Part shown: one piece after another, positions 36,365 to 44,780 of the stretch
Layout: each line of letters begins with the position of its first letter
Numbering within the stretch: position 1 is the first letter of the stretch
Origin: CAHJXG01 sp963850595
GTDB lineage: Bacteria; Pseudomonadota; Alphaproteobacteria; Acetobacterales; Acetobacteraceae
Length of the DNA: 64,000 nucleotides
Assembly (NCBI GenBank): GCA_963850595.1
Contig: CAWKLS010000005.1
Coordinates: 186,001-250,000, forward strand
Direction: 5' to 3'
Notes under the pieces: generated by a model
The model's input: the letters and a program-made list of their open reading frames with translations, nothing else
The model's database searches: none
What the model was told of the DNA's origin: nothing
Position numbers and translations under genes: made by a program

Positions 36365-37150
36365 TCAATGCCCCCGCAGGATCTGGCTCAAAAACAGCTT
36401 CAGCCGGTCGGTCTGCGGGTTCTCGAACACGTCGTTGGGCGGCCCGGCCTCGACGATCTCGCCGCGGTCCATGAACACCACGCGATCGGCGACCTGACGG
36501 GCAAAGCCCATCTCATGCGTCACGCAGACCATGGTCATACCGTCCTGTGCCAAGCCGATCATGGTGTCGAGCACCTCCTTGATCATCTCGGGATCAAGCG
36601 CGCTGGTCGGCTCGTCGAACAGCATGATCTTCGGCTTCATGCACAATGCGCGGGCGATGGCGACGCGCTGCTGCTGGCCGCCGGAGAGCTGGCCCGGATA
36701 TTTCTTGGCCTGCTCGGGGATCTTCACCCGCGTCAGGTAGCTCATCGCGAGTTCCTCCGCCTCGGCCTTCGGCATCTTGCGCACCCAGATCGGCGCCAGC
36801 GTGCAGTTCTCCAGGATTGTCAGATGCGGGAACAGGTTGAAGCTCTGGAACACCATGCCGACCTCGCGGCGGATGGTGTCGAGCGCGCGGGTGTCGTCGG
36901 TGAGCTCAGTGCCGTCCACGACGATCCGGCCCTCCTGATGGCTTTCCAGGCGGTTGATGCAGCGGATCATGGTCGATTTGCCGGAGCCGGAGGGGCCGCA
37001 GACCACCACGCGCTCCTTCTGCCCGATGCTCAAGGTGATGTCGCGCAGCACATGCATGGCGCCGTACCACTTGTTCACTTTGTCAAGCAGGATCGCCGGC
37101 TGGTTGGTGGTGTCGGCACGCGGGCGCTCGATTGATGCGGCTTGGCTCAT
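36365..37150 (-). CDS. aapP: General L-amino acid ABC transporter ATP-binding protein
   Basis: The 261-residue ATPase of the Aap (GlnQ-type) importer. Walker A is VVCGPSGSGKSTMIRCIN (about residues 50-67), the Q-loop VGMVFQSFNLFPHLT, the signature LSGGQQQRVAIARAL and Walker B IMLFDEPTSALDPEM, with the switch histidine in VCVTHEMGFA. It is the last gene of aapJQMP and sits 35 bases after aapM. The complex imports a broad range of L-amino acids in alphaproteobacteria. Confidence 0.95.
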   Translation of the reverse strand: MSQAASIERPRADTTNQPAILLDKVNKWYGAMHVLRDITLSIGQKERVVVCGPSGSGKSTMIRCINRLESHQEGRIVVDGTELTDDTRALDTIRREVGMVFQSFNLFPHLTILENCTLAPIWVRKMPKAEAEELAMSYLTRVKIPEQAKKYPGQLSGGQQQRVAIARALCMKPKIMLFDEPTSALDPEMIKEVLDTMIGLAQDGMTMVCVTHEMGFARQVADRVVFMDRGEIVEAGPPNDVFENPQTDRLKLFLSQILRGH

Positions 37151-37185
37151 GATGCTTCCCTTATTTTCTAGCTGTTGGTCTCAAG

Positions 37186-38382
37186 CTAGCGCCGGACGCT
37201 CCGGCTGAATTCCTGCTCGAGGCCATGGCTGTAGCGGGACATGACGAAGCAGAAAGCGAAATAGATGGCGGCGAGCACCAAATAGAGCTCGGTGCTGTAG
37301 CTCTGCCAGACCGGGTCGGTGATCGCCACCTTGCCGGCGGTCAGCAGGTCGAAGATACCGATGATCAGCACCAGCGACGTGTCCTTGAAGAAGCCGATGA
37401 AGGTGTTGACCAAGGGCGGGATCACTAGGCGCAGCGCCTGGGGCAGCACGATCAGGCTGGTCTTCTTCCAGTATGACAGGCCCAGCGCGTCGGCGGCCTC
37501 ATACTGGCCGCGCGGCAGCGACTGCAGGCCGCCGCGCACCACCTCGGCCAGATAGGCGCCGGCGAACAGGATGACCGCGACCTGGGCGCGCAGCAGCTTG
37601 TCCGGATTGAAGCCGGCCGGCATGAACAGCGGGAACATGACGCTCGCCATGAACAGCAGGGTGATCAGCGGCACGCCGCGTATGAGCTCGACGTACAAGA
37701 CGCACAGCGCCTTGACCGCCGGCAGCTGGGTGGAGCGGCGGCCGAGCGCCACCAGCACGGCGAGCGGAAATGCCAGCGCCAGGCCGAAGGTCGAGAGGAT
37801 CAGCGTGATCGGCAGGCCGCCCCAGCTGTCCTGCGGCACATACTCCATGCCGAACACGCCGCCCCACATCAGCACGCCGATGGCGGTTAGCGTCGCAATC
37901 CAGATCAGCAGCAGTTCCTTGCGCCAGAACCGACGCATGGCGGAGATGGCGTACAGCCCGATAAACAGCGCGACCACGATGGCCGGACGCCATTGCTCGT
38001 CATAGGTGTAGCGGCCGAACAGGATGAAGCGGTACTTGTCGCCGATCATCGCCCAGCAGGCGCCGACACCCTTGGCATCCCGGCATGCCGAGGCGTCCGG
38101 CCCGGTTGCGGTGTCCGGCACCGTCCAGACGGCGTGCAGGATGCCCCAATCAAAAAAGCTGATAGCCCAGCGCCCGATGAGGTAGATCAGCGCCAGGGTG
38201 ACGGCGGTCGAGATCCAGCCGCTGAACAGGTTGGCCCGCGCCCATGCCACCGGGGCAAACGCGGCGGCGCTGGGCCGGGCGCGCTCGATGACCGGAGCGG
38301 CGGCGATGCCGGCGATGGCGGGGACCGGATCGCGGGCGGCCTCGGCGAGCTGAGCGGTCGTGCGGACGGTGCCTTCGGACAT
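37186..38382 (-). CDS. aapM: General L-amino acid ABC transporter permease AapM
   Basis: A 398-residue membrane permease. The N-terminal third has extra helices (NLFSGWISTAVTLALIYLIG) and a periplasmic cysteine-containing loop. The C-terminal 220 residues are the HisM/GlnP-type core with LIRGVPLITLLFMASV and the coupling segment YEAADALGLSYWKKTSLIVLP (EAA motif). Length fits AapM rather than a simple GlnP. It starts three bases after the aapQ stop, in the order J-Q-M-P. Confidence 0.94.
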   Translation of the reverse strand: MSEGTVRTTAQLAEAARDPVPAIAGIAAAPVIERARPSAAAFAPVAWARANLFSGWISTAVTLALIYLIGRWAISFFDWGILHAVWTVPDTATGPDASACRDAKGVGACWAMIGDKYRFILFGRYTYDEQWRPAIVVALFIGLYAISAMRRFWRKELLLIWIATLTAIGVLMWGGVFGMEYVPQDSWGGLPITLILSTFGLALAFPLAVLVALGRRSTQLPAVKALCVLYVELIRGVPLITLLFMASVMFPLFMPAGFNPDKLLRAQVAVILFAGAYLAEVVRGGLQSLPRGQYEAADALGLSYWKKTSLIVLPQALRLVIPPLVNTFIGFFKDTSLVLIIGIFDLLTAGKVAITDPVWQSYSTELYLVLAAIYFAFCFVMSRYSHGLEQEFSRSVRR

Positions 38383-38385
38383 GGA

Positions 38386-39597
38386 TTAGCGCTCCACCAA
38401 GGCAATTCGGGTGTTGTACCAGTTCATCAGCAGGCTGATCGACAGGCTGATGATGAGATAGACCAGCATGATGGCGGCGATGCCCTCGATGGCCTGGCCG
38501 GTTTGGTTCAGCGTCGTGCTGGCAATCGACACGACGTCCTGGTAGCCGATCGCCACCGCGAGCGAGCTGTTCTTGGTAAGGTTCAGATACTGGCTCGTCA
38601 TCGGCGGGATGATGACCCGCAGCGCTTGTGGCAGCACGATCTTGCGCAGCACGGTGCCCGAGCGCATCCCGAGGGCGCCCGCCGCCTCCCACTGGCCGGT
38701 CGGCACGGCAAGGATGCCGGAGCGGACGATCTCGGCGATGTAGGACGAGGTGTAGATCACGAGGCCCAGGGTCAGCGCGCTGTATTCCGGGCTGACGGTG
38801 GCGCCGCCGATGAAGTTGAAGCCGCGCAGCACCGGCGTCTCGACCGCGAACGGCGCACCGAGTGCGCCCCAGACCAAGACGGGGAAACCGATGATGAAGC
38901 CGAGCGCAACCGGCCAGACCTTGGGCCGCACGCCGGTCGCCTCCTGCTGGCGGGTGGCGGAGCGCGACCAGGCGACGGTGCCGATGACGCCCAGCACGAG
39001 GGCGCCCAGCGCCCACCAGAACGGCGTCTCCCACTCGACGACAGGGATTTTAATGCCGCGATTCGACAGGAAAACGCCGGGCAGCGGGTGGAAGGAGTTC
39101 TTCGGGGTGGGCAGGCCCTGCAGCGCCGTGTACCAGAACAGCAGCTGCAGCAGCACCGGCAGGTCGCGGATGACTTCGACGTAGATCGCCGACAGGCGGG
39201 CGATCAGCCAGTTCTTCGACAGGCGGGCGACGCCGAGCAGGGTGCCCAGGATGGTCGCGAGCACGACGCCGACGACCGCGACCTTCAGCGTGTTGAGCAC
39301 GCCGATCAGCAAGGCGCGGCCATAGGTGCTGACCGATGGATCGTAATCGATCAGCGCTTCGCCGATTGGAATGCCGGCGGTCCGGCCCAGGAAGGCGAAC
39401 CCGGTGGCGATGCGCCGCGCCGCCAGGTTCCGGTTGGTGTTCTGCACGAGGTACCAGACGATCAGCGCGACCGTGCCGAGCACCACGACCTGCCAGACAA
39501 TGTTGCGGAAGCGCGGGTCTGACCAGCTGAAACTGATCGCTTTCTTGGGCGCAGCCCGGATGGGTGCTTGGCGGGGATCGATGACGGCGCCGGACAT
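38386..39597 (-). CDS. aapQ: General L-amino acid ABC transporter permease AapQ
   Basis: The partner permease, 403 residues from the ATG at 39597, which is preceded by AAGGAA; the frame upstream to 39651 is not needed. SFSWSDPRFRNIVWQVVVLGT opens the first helix. VLNTLKVAVVGVVLATILGT and VIRDLPVLLQLLFWYTALQG belong to the transport core. The coupling EAA loop is WEAAGALGMRSGTVLRKIVLP. A long periplasmic insertion in the middle is typical of AapQ. It is separated from aapJ by an intrinsic terminator, which would lower its expression relative to the binding protein. Confidence 0.94.
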   Translation of the reverse strand: MSGAVIDPRQAPIRAAPKKAISFSWSDPRFRNIVWQVVVLGTVALIVWYLVQNTNRNLAARRIATGFAFLGRTAGIPIGEALIDYDPSVSTYGRALLIGVLNTLKVAVVGVVLATILGTLLGVARLSKNWLIARLSAIYVEVIRDLPVLLQLLFWYTALQGLPTPKNSFHPLPGVFLSNRGIKIPVVEWETPFWWALGALVLGVIGTVAWSRSATRQQEATGVRPKVWPVALGFIIGFPVLVWGALGAPFAVETPVLRGFNFIGGATVSPEYSALTLGLVIYTSSYIAEIVRSGILAVPTGQWEAAGALGMRSGTVLRKIVLPQALRVIIPPMTSQYLNLTKNSSLAVAIGYQDVVSIASTTLNQTGQAIEGIAAIMLVYLIISLSISLLMNWYNTRIALVER

Positions 39598-39753
39598 GAA
39601 CGGTTCCTTAGAGGTCAGGCCATGGTGGAGCAGCCAAGGCTCGCAATGCATTGGTCATGCGGCTGAAGCCATGGTGGCATGTTCAGGCAGCATGTCATCA
39701 ATCTGCCCTGATCACTGCCCAGAGAGCAACGGGCACGACGGACCATTTTCGAG

Positions 39754-39784
39754 AAAAAGGGCCGCTCCGAGACCGGGGCGGCCC
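39754..39784 (-). terminator. Intrinsic terminator between aapJ and aapQ
   Basis: On the minus strand GGGCCGC (39784-39778) pairs with GCGGCCC (39765-39759) across a 12-base loop and is followed by TTTTT (39758-39754). It lies 36 bases after the aapJ stop. Partial termination here is a common way to keep the binding protein in excess. Confidence 0.7.
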
Positions 39785-39819
39785 AATTATTAGGCAACTA
39801 CGACCGAATGACCGGCGAA

Positions 39820-40863
39820 CTAGCGGATCGGCGGCGGATAGTGCAGGCCGCCCTTGTTCCAAAGATTGTTGATCCCGCGCGGAATGCCCAACGGCGCCAC
39901 GGTGCGGTCCCACATCTCAGCGTAGTTGCCCACGCCCTTGATGATGCTGACGGCGAACTTGTTATCGACGCCCATCGCCTTGCCCAGATCGCCCTCGGCG
40001 CCCAGCAGGCGGCGAATGTCGGGGTTGGTCGATTTCTGCATCTCATCCACGTTCTTGCTGGTGACGCCGCTCTCTTCGGCCTGCAGCATCGCGAACAGCG
40101 TCCAGCGCACCACGTCGAAGAACTTGTCATCGCCTTTGCGGACCATCATGCCAAGCGGCTCCTTGCTGATGATCTCAGGCAAAAGAACCTGTTCCTCGGC
40201 CTTCGGACCCTGCTGGAAGCGGAAGGCGGCCAAGCCGGAGGCGTCGGTCGAGTAGCTGTCGCACCGGCCGGCGAGATAGGTGTTCTGGATCTCGTTCTGA
40301 TCTTGGATCAGCACCGGGGTGAACTTCAGCTTGTTGAGGCGAAAGTAATCGGCGATCGCGAGCTCGGTGCTGGTGCCGGGCTGCACGCACACGGTGGCGC
40401 CGTCGAGTTCTTTCACCGACTTTACGCCGCTCGCCGATTTCACCATGAAGCCGGTGCCGTCATAGAAATTGATGCCGGCGAACAGCAGGCCGAGGTTGGC
40501 CTCGCGACCGAGGGTCCAGGTGGTCGAGCGGACCAGCAGATCAACCTCGCCCGCCTGCAATGCGGTAAAACGGTTTGTAGTGTTCAGCGGCACGAACCGT
40601 ACCTTGCTCACGTCACCCAAGACGGCGGCGGCGACGGCGCGGCAGGTGTCGGCGTCGATGCCCTGGACCACGCCCTTGCTGTCCGCCAGAGAGAACCCGG
40701 CCACGCCCGTCGAGACGCCGCACACCAGCATGCCGCGGGACTTGATGGTGTCGATCGTGGCCGACCCGCTGCCCTGCGCCGCAGCGGGCGCCGCAAAGGC
40801 CAGTGTGGCGCCGAGCAGCATGACGCTGGGCAGCATAGCGCCCGAGAGGATGTTTCGCTTCAT
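39820..40863 (-). CDS. aapJ: General L-amino acid ABC transporter substrate-binding protein
   Basis: The 347-residue periplasmic binding protein of the Aap system. An export signal (LPSVMLLGATLAFAAPAAAQ) ends near residue 30. SATIDTIKSRGMLVCGVSTGVAGFS starts the mature domain and VQGIDADTCRAVAAAVLGD is typical of AapJ/BztA. ATVCVQPGTSTELAIADYF and LPEIISKEPLGMMVRKGDD mark the second lobe. It is the first gene of the operon and is followed by a terminator, as often seen for binding-protein genes. Confidence 0.95.
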   Translation of the reverse strand: MKRNILSGAMLPSVMLLGATLAFAAPAAAQGSGSATIDTIKSRGMLVCGVSTGVAGFSLADSKGVVQGIDADTCRAVAAAVLGDVSKVRFVPLNTTNRFTALQAGEVDLLVRSTTWTLGREANLGLLFAGINFYDGTGFMVKSASGVKSVKELDGATVCVQPGTSTELAIADYFRLNKLKFTPVLIQDQNEIQNTYLAGRCDSYSTDASGLAAFRFQQGPKAEEQVLLPEIISKEPLGMMVRKGDDKFFDVVRWTLFAMLQAEESGVTSKNVDEMQKSTNPDIRRLLGAEGDLGKAMGVDNKFAVSIIKGVGNYAEMWDRTVAPLGIPRGINNLWNKGGLHYPPPIR

Positions 40864-40962
40864 GTATCGATCTCCATTGAACCGGGCTCGCGACCTCGCG
40901 TCCCACGTGGGGCAGCATTGTGATTGGTGCAGGGCTTTAGATCAATGGTCCGCGATTATGAC

Positions 40963-40998
40963 AAAAGGCCCTGTTCCACCTTCGCGGAAAAGGGCCTT
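40963..40998 (-). terminator. Intrinsic terminator after the sulfurtransferase operon
   Basis: On the minus strand AAGGCCCT (40998-40991) and AGGGCCTT (40972-40965) form a perfect 8-pair stem, with an inner TTCC/GGAA pairing in the loop, followed by TTTT. It lies 32 bases after the rhodanese stop and separates that operon from aapJ. Confidence 0.7.
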
Positions 40999-41029
40999 GG
41001 AACACGCATACTAAAAGTTAAGTCGATGG

Positions 41030-41896
41030 TTACTCGGCCGCTTGCGCGAACGGCATCCCGGTCTCGATCGGCAGGCTCTCGTCGCGGCTCCATTCGTTCC
41101 ACGAACCGAAGTACATCCGCACGTCATGCACTCCCGCTTCACGCAGAGCAACCAGCGTGTTGGAGGCGCGGGCACCCTTGAAGCAATACAGGTATACCGG
41201 AGTGGACGGCCTGATGCCGACGGTGTGGGCCTCGGCCATGATCTCGTCCGGGGACTTGAACATCGGCCCGGCTGCGGTCGGCTTCATCAGGCGATACCAC
41301 TCGAGCCAGCGTGCACCGGGAATGCGGCCTTTGCGCGGGCAGAAATCCGGGCCGTAGGGCGAGGAGCTGGTGCCGATCCACTCATCCACGTCGCGGACAT
41401 CAAGCTTTACGATGGAATCGTCGCCGACCGCGGCCAGCATGGCTTCACGGTCGATCATCATATCGCTGCCGGAATTGGTCAGCGGAAAGGTTTTCGCGAC
41501 CGGCTTGGCCGGGTCGGTGCTGAGCGGCAGGCCGGCCGCTTTCCAGGCATGGATTCCGCCATGCAGCACCTTCGCCTTGGTGTAGCCGAGCCAGCTCAGC
41601 AGGAAATAGCCGCGGCAGGACTGGCCGAAGCCGGAGTTCATGCTCTCCTCATAGCACACCGCCGTCTCAGCGCCGGACAGCCCGGCGGCGCCAAACGCGT
41701 CGGCGAACTTCTGCCGCAGCTCGGTCATGCCCTCAGGAGTTGACATCGCGAGAAAGGTGAAGATCTCGTGCACGTTGACGGCGCCCGGAATGTGCCCAGC
41801 CGCATAGGCGTCCGGCGATCGCGTATCGATCACGACGACATCGGGGCCCATCATCCCCTGCAGCTCGGCCGGGGTCAGCAACACTTTGTCGGTCAT
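41030..41896 (-). CDS. Tandem-rhodanese sulfurtransferase
   Basis: A 288-residue two-domain rhodanese of the thiosulfate/3-mercaptopyruvate sulfurtransferase class. The N-terminal, non-catalytic domain begins LLTPAELQGMMGPDVVVIDT and contains AGHIPGAVN. The C-terminal domain has KLDVRDVDEWIG, GRIPGARWLEWYRL and the active-site loop YCFKGARASNT; the loop differs from the CGSGVTA/CGTGVTA loops of well-studied enzymes, so donor and acceptor are uncertain. The start at 41896 is 26 bases after the ferredoxin stop. It is the last gene of a four-gene operon (OsmC, flavoprotein, ferredoxin, rhodanese). Confidence 0.85.
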   Translation of the reverse strand: MTDKVLLTPAELQGMMGPDVVVIDTRSPDAYAAGHIPGAVNVHEIFTFLAMSTPEGMTELRQKFADAFGAAGLSGAETAVCYEESMNSGFGQSCRGYFLLSWLGYTKAKVLHGGIHAWKAAGLPLSTDPAKPVAKTFPLTNSGSDMMIDREAMLAAVGDDSIVKLDVRDVDEWIGTSSSPYGPDFCPRKGRIPGARWLEWYRLMKPTAAGPMFKSPDEIMAEAHTVGIRPSTPVYLYCFKGARASNTLVALREAGVHDVRMYFGSWNEWSRDESLPIETGMPFAQAAE

Positions 41897-41922
41897 GCTC
41901 GATCTCCTGTGGTTACGGTCGG

Positions 41923-42225
41923 TTAGGGCAGGCGGACGCGAAGGCCATCCAGCGCGTCCGATAGGCGGAGTTGGCAGCTCAGCCGCGACGTCGGCGCGAG
42001 GTCGAACACGGTGTCGAGCATCGCGTCCTCGTCGTCCGTCGCCGGCGGCAGCTTGCCGGCCCAGGCTGCATCCACGATGACGTGGCAGGTGGCGCAGGCG
42101 AGCGAGCCGTTGCACTCGCCAAACATCGGCAGCCCGGCGGCGCGGGCCAGTTGCATGACGCTGTCGCCAGGCCGGCCCTGCAGCACGGTCTCACCGGCCG
42201 GGCCCTCGATGACGGCGTGCGGCAT
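41923..42225 (-). CDS. [2Fe-2S] ferredoxin, adrenodoxin type
   Basis: A 100-residue electron carrier. The cluster ligands are C38, C44, C47 and C84 (ECNGSLACATCH ... LSCQL), the spacing of vertebrate-type/ISC ferredoxins rather than plant-type. The acidic stretch DDEDAMLD between them is the usual partner-binding surface. The start overlaps the stop of the upstream flavoprotein gene by one base (TGATG), which ties it functionally to that enzyme. It probably carries electrons to or from the acyl-CoA-dehydrogenase-like protein, but that pairing is inferred. Confidence 0.9.
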   Translation of the reverse strand: MPHAVIEGPAGETVLQGRPGDSVMQLARAAGLPMFGECNGSLACATCHVIVDAAWAGKLPPATDDEDAMLDTVFDLAPTSRLSCQLRLSDALDGLRVRLP

Positions 42226-43364
42226 CAGTGCAGGCTTCCGGCCGCCATGCGGAGCTCAGGCCGGCTGAGCTCCTGGCGCAGGTGGCGGATCGAGGGGGTG
42301 ATGATCGCGACGAAGTGGCCCTCGCGGATGCGGCGGTTGACCGGCGAGCCCTCGATGTAGCCGCGGGCGCCGGCGTGCATCAGCGCGGCCTGCCCGGCCT
42401 CCAGGGTCAGCTCGCTCACCCGGAGGCGGGCGGTCAGCACGGCGCGCAGATATTCCGGCGCCTGCTCCAGCGGTGTTGCGGAAAGCTTGGTGATCTCCGC
42501 GCGCACGGCCGCCAGGTCGCCAGCAAAATCATCGGCGCCGCGCGGCAGGTACTGATTGCTATGGCCATGCGTCACGTCGGCCTCCCGCATCAAGATGATG
42601 CAGGCCTGGGTCACACCGATGCCCATGCCGGTCTGCAGCAGGATAAAGCCGGCCTTGATGCGGCGGACCATGTCGCCGAGCGGATCGGCCAGCAGCATCT
42701 CGTCGGCGATGAAGGCGCGGCGGAACAGCACGCTGTAGGTGCCGGTGCCCTCGAGAGCGATGAAATGCGCGTTCATCTTGATGTCCACGCCAGGCTGGCC
42801 GCAGCGGATCATCGCCATGATGCGGTGGTCGGGATCGTTCGCATCCTCGAACATCGTGCCGAACAGATGCCCTTCTCCGAGATTGCTGACCCAGGGCAGC
42901 ACGCCGGAGACCTCGTAGCCGCCGGGCATGCGACGCCCGCGGAGCTTGAACTTCTCGATGTTCGCGAGCGATTTCATCGGGTTGGATAGGCCGGTGCCGC
43001 CCATGGTGACACCTTGGGCCAGGCCGGCCTGCAGCTCATTGCGGAGCGTCGCGTTGTCCGATTGCTCCAAATACCAAGCGCTCGCGTCCTGGCACCAGGT
43101 GCAGAAGGCGGTGGACATGCAGGTCTCGCCGACCGTCGCCATGGCGTCGATCGCGGCGCCGATGCTGGGGCGGGCGGAGTGGGCGGCGAGATGATGGGAG
43201 AACAGCCCGGCACCGCCCAAAGCGCGCATTGCCTGGGCGGGATACAGGCCGTCATGGTCGATCTGTTTGACGATCGGGGCCAGCTCGGCGTCGATGACGG
43301 CGCGCAAGGAGGCGTCGGCAGAGGGCGTCGCATGGGCGCCGGTGTGGATTGCGGACTGGCTCAT
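42225..43364 (-). CDS. Acyl-CoA dehydrogenase-like flavoprotein
   Basis: A 379-residue member of the acyl-CoA dehydrogenase superfamily. It has the N-terminal helical domain (LGGAGLFSHHLAAHSAR), the beta-barrel middle (GVTMGGTGLSNP; YEVSGVLPWVSNLGEGHLF) and the C-terminal helical domain (GIGVTQACIILMREAD). Several members of this fold are flavin monooxygenases acting on sulfur or nitrogen compounds (DszC/SfnC type) rather than dehydrogenases, and coupling to a ferredoxin, rhodanese and OsmC favours such a role. I cannot locate the catalytic glutamate with confidence. It lies 25 bases after osmC-like and overlaps the ferredoxin start. Confidence 0.75.
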   Translation of the reverse strand: MSQSAIHTGAHATPSADASLRAVIDAELAPIVKQIDHDGLYPAQAMRALGGAGLFSHHLAAHSARPSIGAAIDAMATVGETCMSTAFCTWCQDASAWYLEQSDNATLRNELQAGLAQGVTMGGTGLSNPMKSLANIEKFKLRGRRMPGGYEVSGVLPWVSNLGEGHLFGTMFEDANDPDHRIMAMIRCGQPGVDIKMNAHFIALEGTGTYSVLFRRAFIADEMLLADPLGDMVRRIKAGFILLQTGMGIGVTQACIILMREADVTHGHSNQYLPRGADDFAGDLAAVRAEITKLSATPLEQAPEYLRAVLTARLRVSELTLEAGQAALMHAGARGYIEGSPVNRRIREGHFVAIITPSIRHLRQELSRPELRMAAGSLH

Positions 43365-43389
43365 GGCGACGCTCCCCTGTCGGTTTGGA

Positions 43390-43950
43390 TCAGACGGCCT
43401 TGACGTCGAGGCCGACCGGCTTGGTGAAGGTGTTGGCGACGGGCGACCACTTGGTCGCGTGCGCGATCAGGCCGTCGAGTTCGTCCTGCGGCGCGTCGGC
43501 CTCCAGGTGCACCTTGGCGCGGACCGCATCGAAGCCGACCGGCTTCGGCGAAGTGTCGCCGGTGCCCCAAACGGCGGTGATGTTAATGTCGGCCTCAAGC
43601 TCGATCTCCAGCTTGCGCACCGTGATGCCGCGCGCCACCGCATTGGCGTGAATGCCGACGGCGAGGCAGGAGCCGAGGGCCGCGAGCGACGCTTCCGAAG
43701 GGTTCGGCGCGGTGTCGTCGCCGAGCAGGCCCGGCGGCTCGTCCACGATGTATGGCGGCAGGTCGCGGATCATATTCAGGTGGCGAAACCGGCCCTCGGC
43801 GACGGTGCGGCACTTCAGTGTCTTGATGGCGGTGGGGTCAGCGCGGCCCTTGGCGATGAGGTTGTCGAGGCCGCCCTTGTCGATCGGCGCAAGGCAGCCG
43901 GTCATGGCGGTGGGGGGCATAGCGGTCGGGGCCTTGGTTGCGGCACTCAT
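43390..43950 (-). CDS. OsmC-family protein
   Basis: A 186-residue OsmC-fold protein. PPGLLGDDTAPNPSEASLAALGSC corresponds to the family core, with the peroxidatic-type cysteine in GSCLAVGIHANAVARG. A second cysteine near the C-terminus, found in Ohr/OsmC peroxidases, is absent: the tail reads SPVANTFTKPVGLDVKAV. It belongs therefore to the less understood single-cysteine branch, where the protein may act on other thiol or persulfide substrates. The start at 43950 is chosen because the upstream frame would cross the operator region. First gene of the operon, divergent from the TetR gene. Confidence 0.8.
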   Translation of the reverse strand: MSAATKAPTAMPPTAMTGCLAPIDKGGLDNLIAKGRADPTAIKTLKCRTVAEGRFRHLNMIRDLPPYIVDEPPGLLGDDTAPNPSEASLAALGSCLAVGIHANAVARGITVRKLEIELEADINITAVWGTGDTSPKPVGFDAVRAKVHLEADAPQDELDGLIAHATKWSPVANTFTKPVGLDVKAV

Positions 43951-43980
43951 CCCTGATCTCCTTATTATGCTGGCCGGAAC

Positions 43981-43994
43981 AGACCGGTCAGTCT
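43981..43994. promoter_or_regulatory. Palindromic operator candidate for the TetR regulator
   Basis: AGACCGGTCAGTCT is an inverted repeat with perfect AGAC/GTCT ends; 10 of 14 positions match the reverse complement. It lies 31 bases upstream of the OsmC start in the 200-base divergent region, a usual place for repression by TetR-type regulators. Binding by the neighbouring TetR protein is inferred. Confidence 0.45.
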
Positions 43995-44150
43995 TAATCT
44001 GGGCTAAGCATGATGTGTGCCAAGCCCGATTTGACCGGCACAACCTTTGCGGGGAAACTCTGGCGGCGCGACAACCCATTGTAGACGCAGCGTAATGATT
44101 AAAGTTCAGGCACCGATTGCTCTTTTGGTAGGCACTTTAAGGATTCAGGA

Positions 44151-44774
44151 ATGGCAGACACGGCGACCGCATTGGACGTAGGCAAAACGGCAATGCCGAG
44201 CGTACGCCGGGCTCCACCGCACGAGCGTATCATCGAGGTCGCGCGCGACCTGTTCTGTCGCGACGGCATTCATGCGACCGGGATCGACCGTATTTTGACC
44301 GAGGCCGGGGCGTCGAAGATGACGCTGTATGGGCGCTTCGGCTCGAAGGAGGCGCTGGTCCGCGAGGTGCTGACGCGTGAGGGGGCGGAGTGGCGCGAGA
44401 CGTTTTTCGCCCTTATCACGGCCGCCGGTCCCGACCCGGCCGACTGCCTGCAGGCCACCATCCCAGCGCTGCGCGCTTGGTTCGAAGGATCGCGCTTCTA
44501 TGGCTGCGCATTCATGAACGCCGCCGCGGAGCACGCGAAGGGCAGCGGCGGCGGCGAGCCCTGGCTGCGGGAGATGACCGCGCAGCACCACGCCGCCATC
44601 ATTGCGTTCCTCGAAGCGCAGGCGCAGGCGGCCGGCTATGCGGAGCCGCGGATGATGGCGCGCCAGGTCCTGCTGGTGCTGGACGGCGCGATCGCCGCCA
44701 TGATGGTCAGCGGCGACGTGGGCGTGCTGGACGTGGCGGCGCGCAACCTGCGGGCGGTGCTGCGGGCGGGTTAG
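44151..44774 (+). CDS. TetR/AcrR-family transcriptional regulator
   Basis: A 207-residue one-component repressor. The DNA-binding domain covers about residues 22-70: ERIIEVARDLFCRDGIHATGIDRI, then ASKMTLYGRFGSKEALVREVL, the recognition helix and following turn. The remainder is the helical ligand domain with several cysteines (DCLQATI, FYGCAFMN) that might sense thiol-reactive compounds. It is transcribed divergently from the OsmC-flavoprotein-ferredoxin-rhodanese operon across a palindrome, so it most likely controls that operon and itself. It converges on metW with a 6-base gap. Confidence 0.88.
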   Translation: MADTATALDVGKTAMPSVRRAPPHERIIEVARDLFCRDGIHATGIDRILTEAGASKMTLYGRFGSKEALVREVLTREGAEWRETFFALITAAGPDPADCLQATIPALRAWFEGSRFYGCAFMNAAAEHAKGSGGGEPWLREMTAQHHAAIIAFLEAQAQAAGYAEPRMMARQVLLVLDGAIAAMMVSGDVGVLDVAARNLRAVLRAG

Positions 44775-44780
44775 GCCTTC

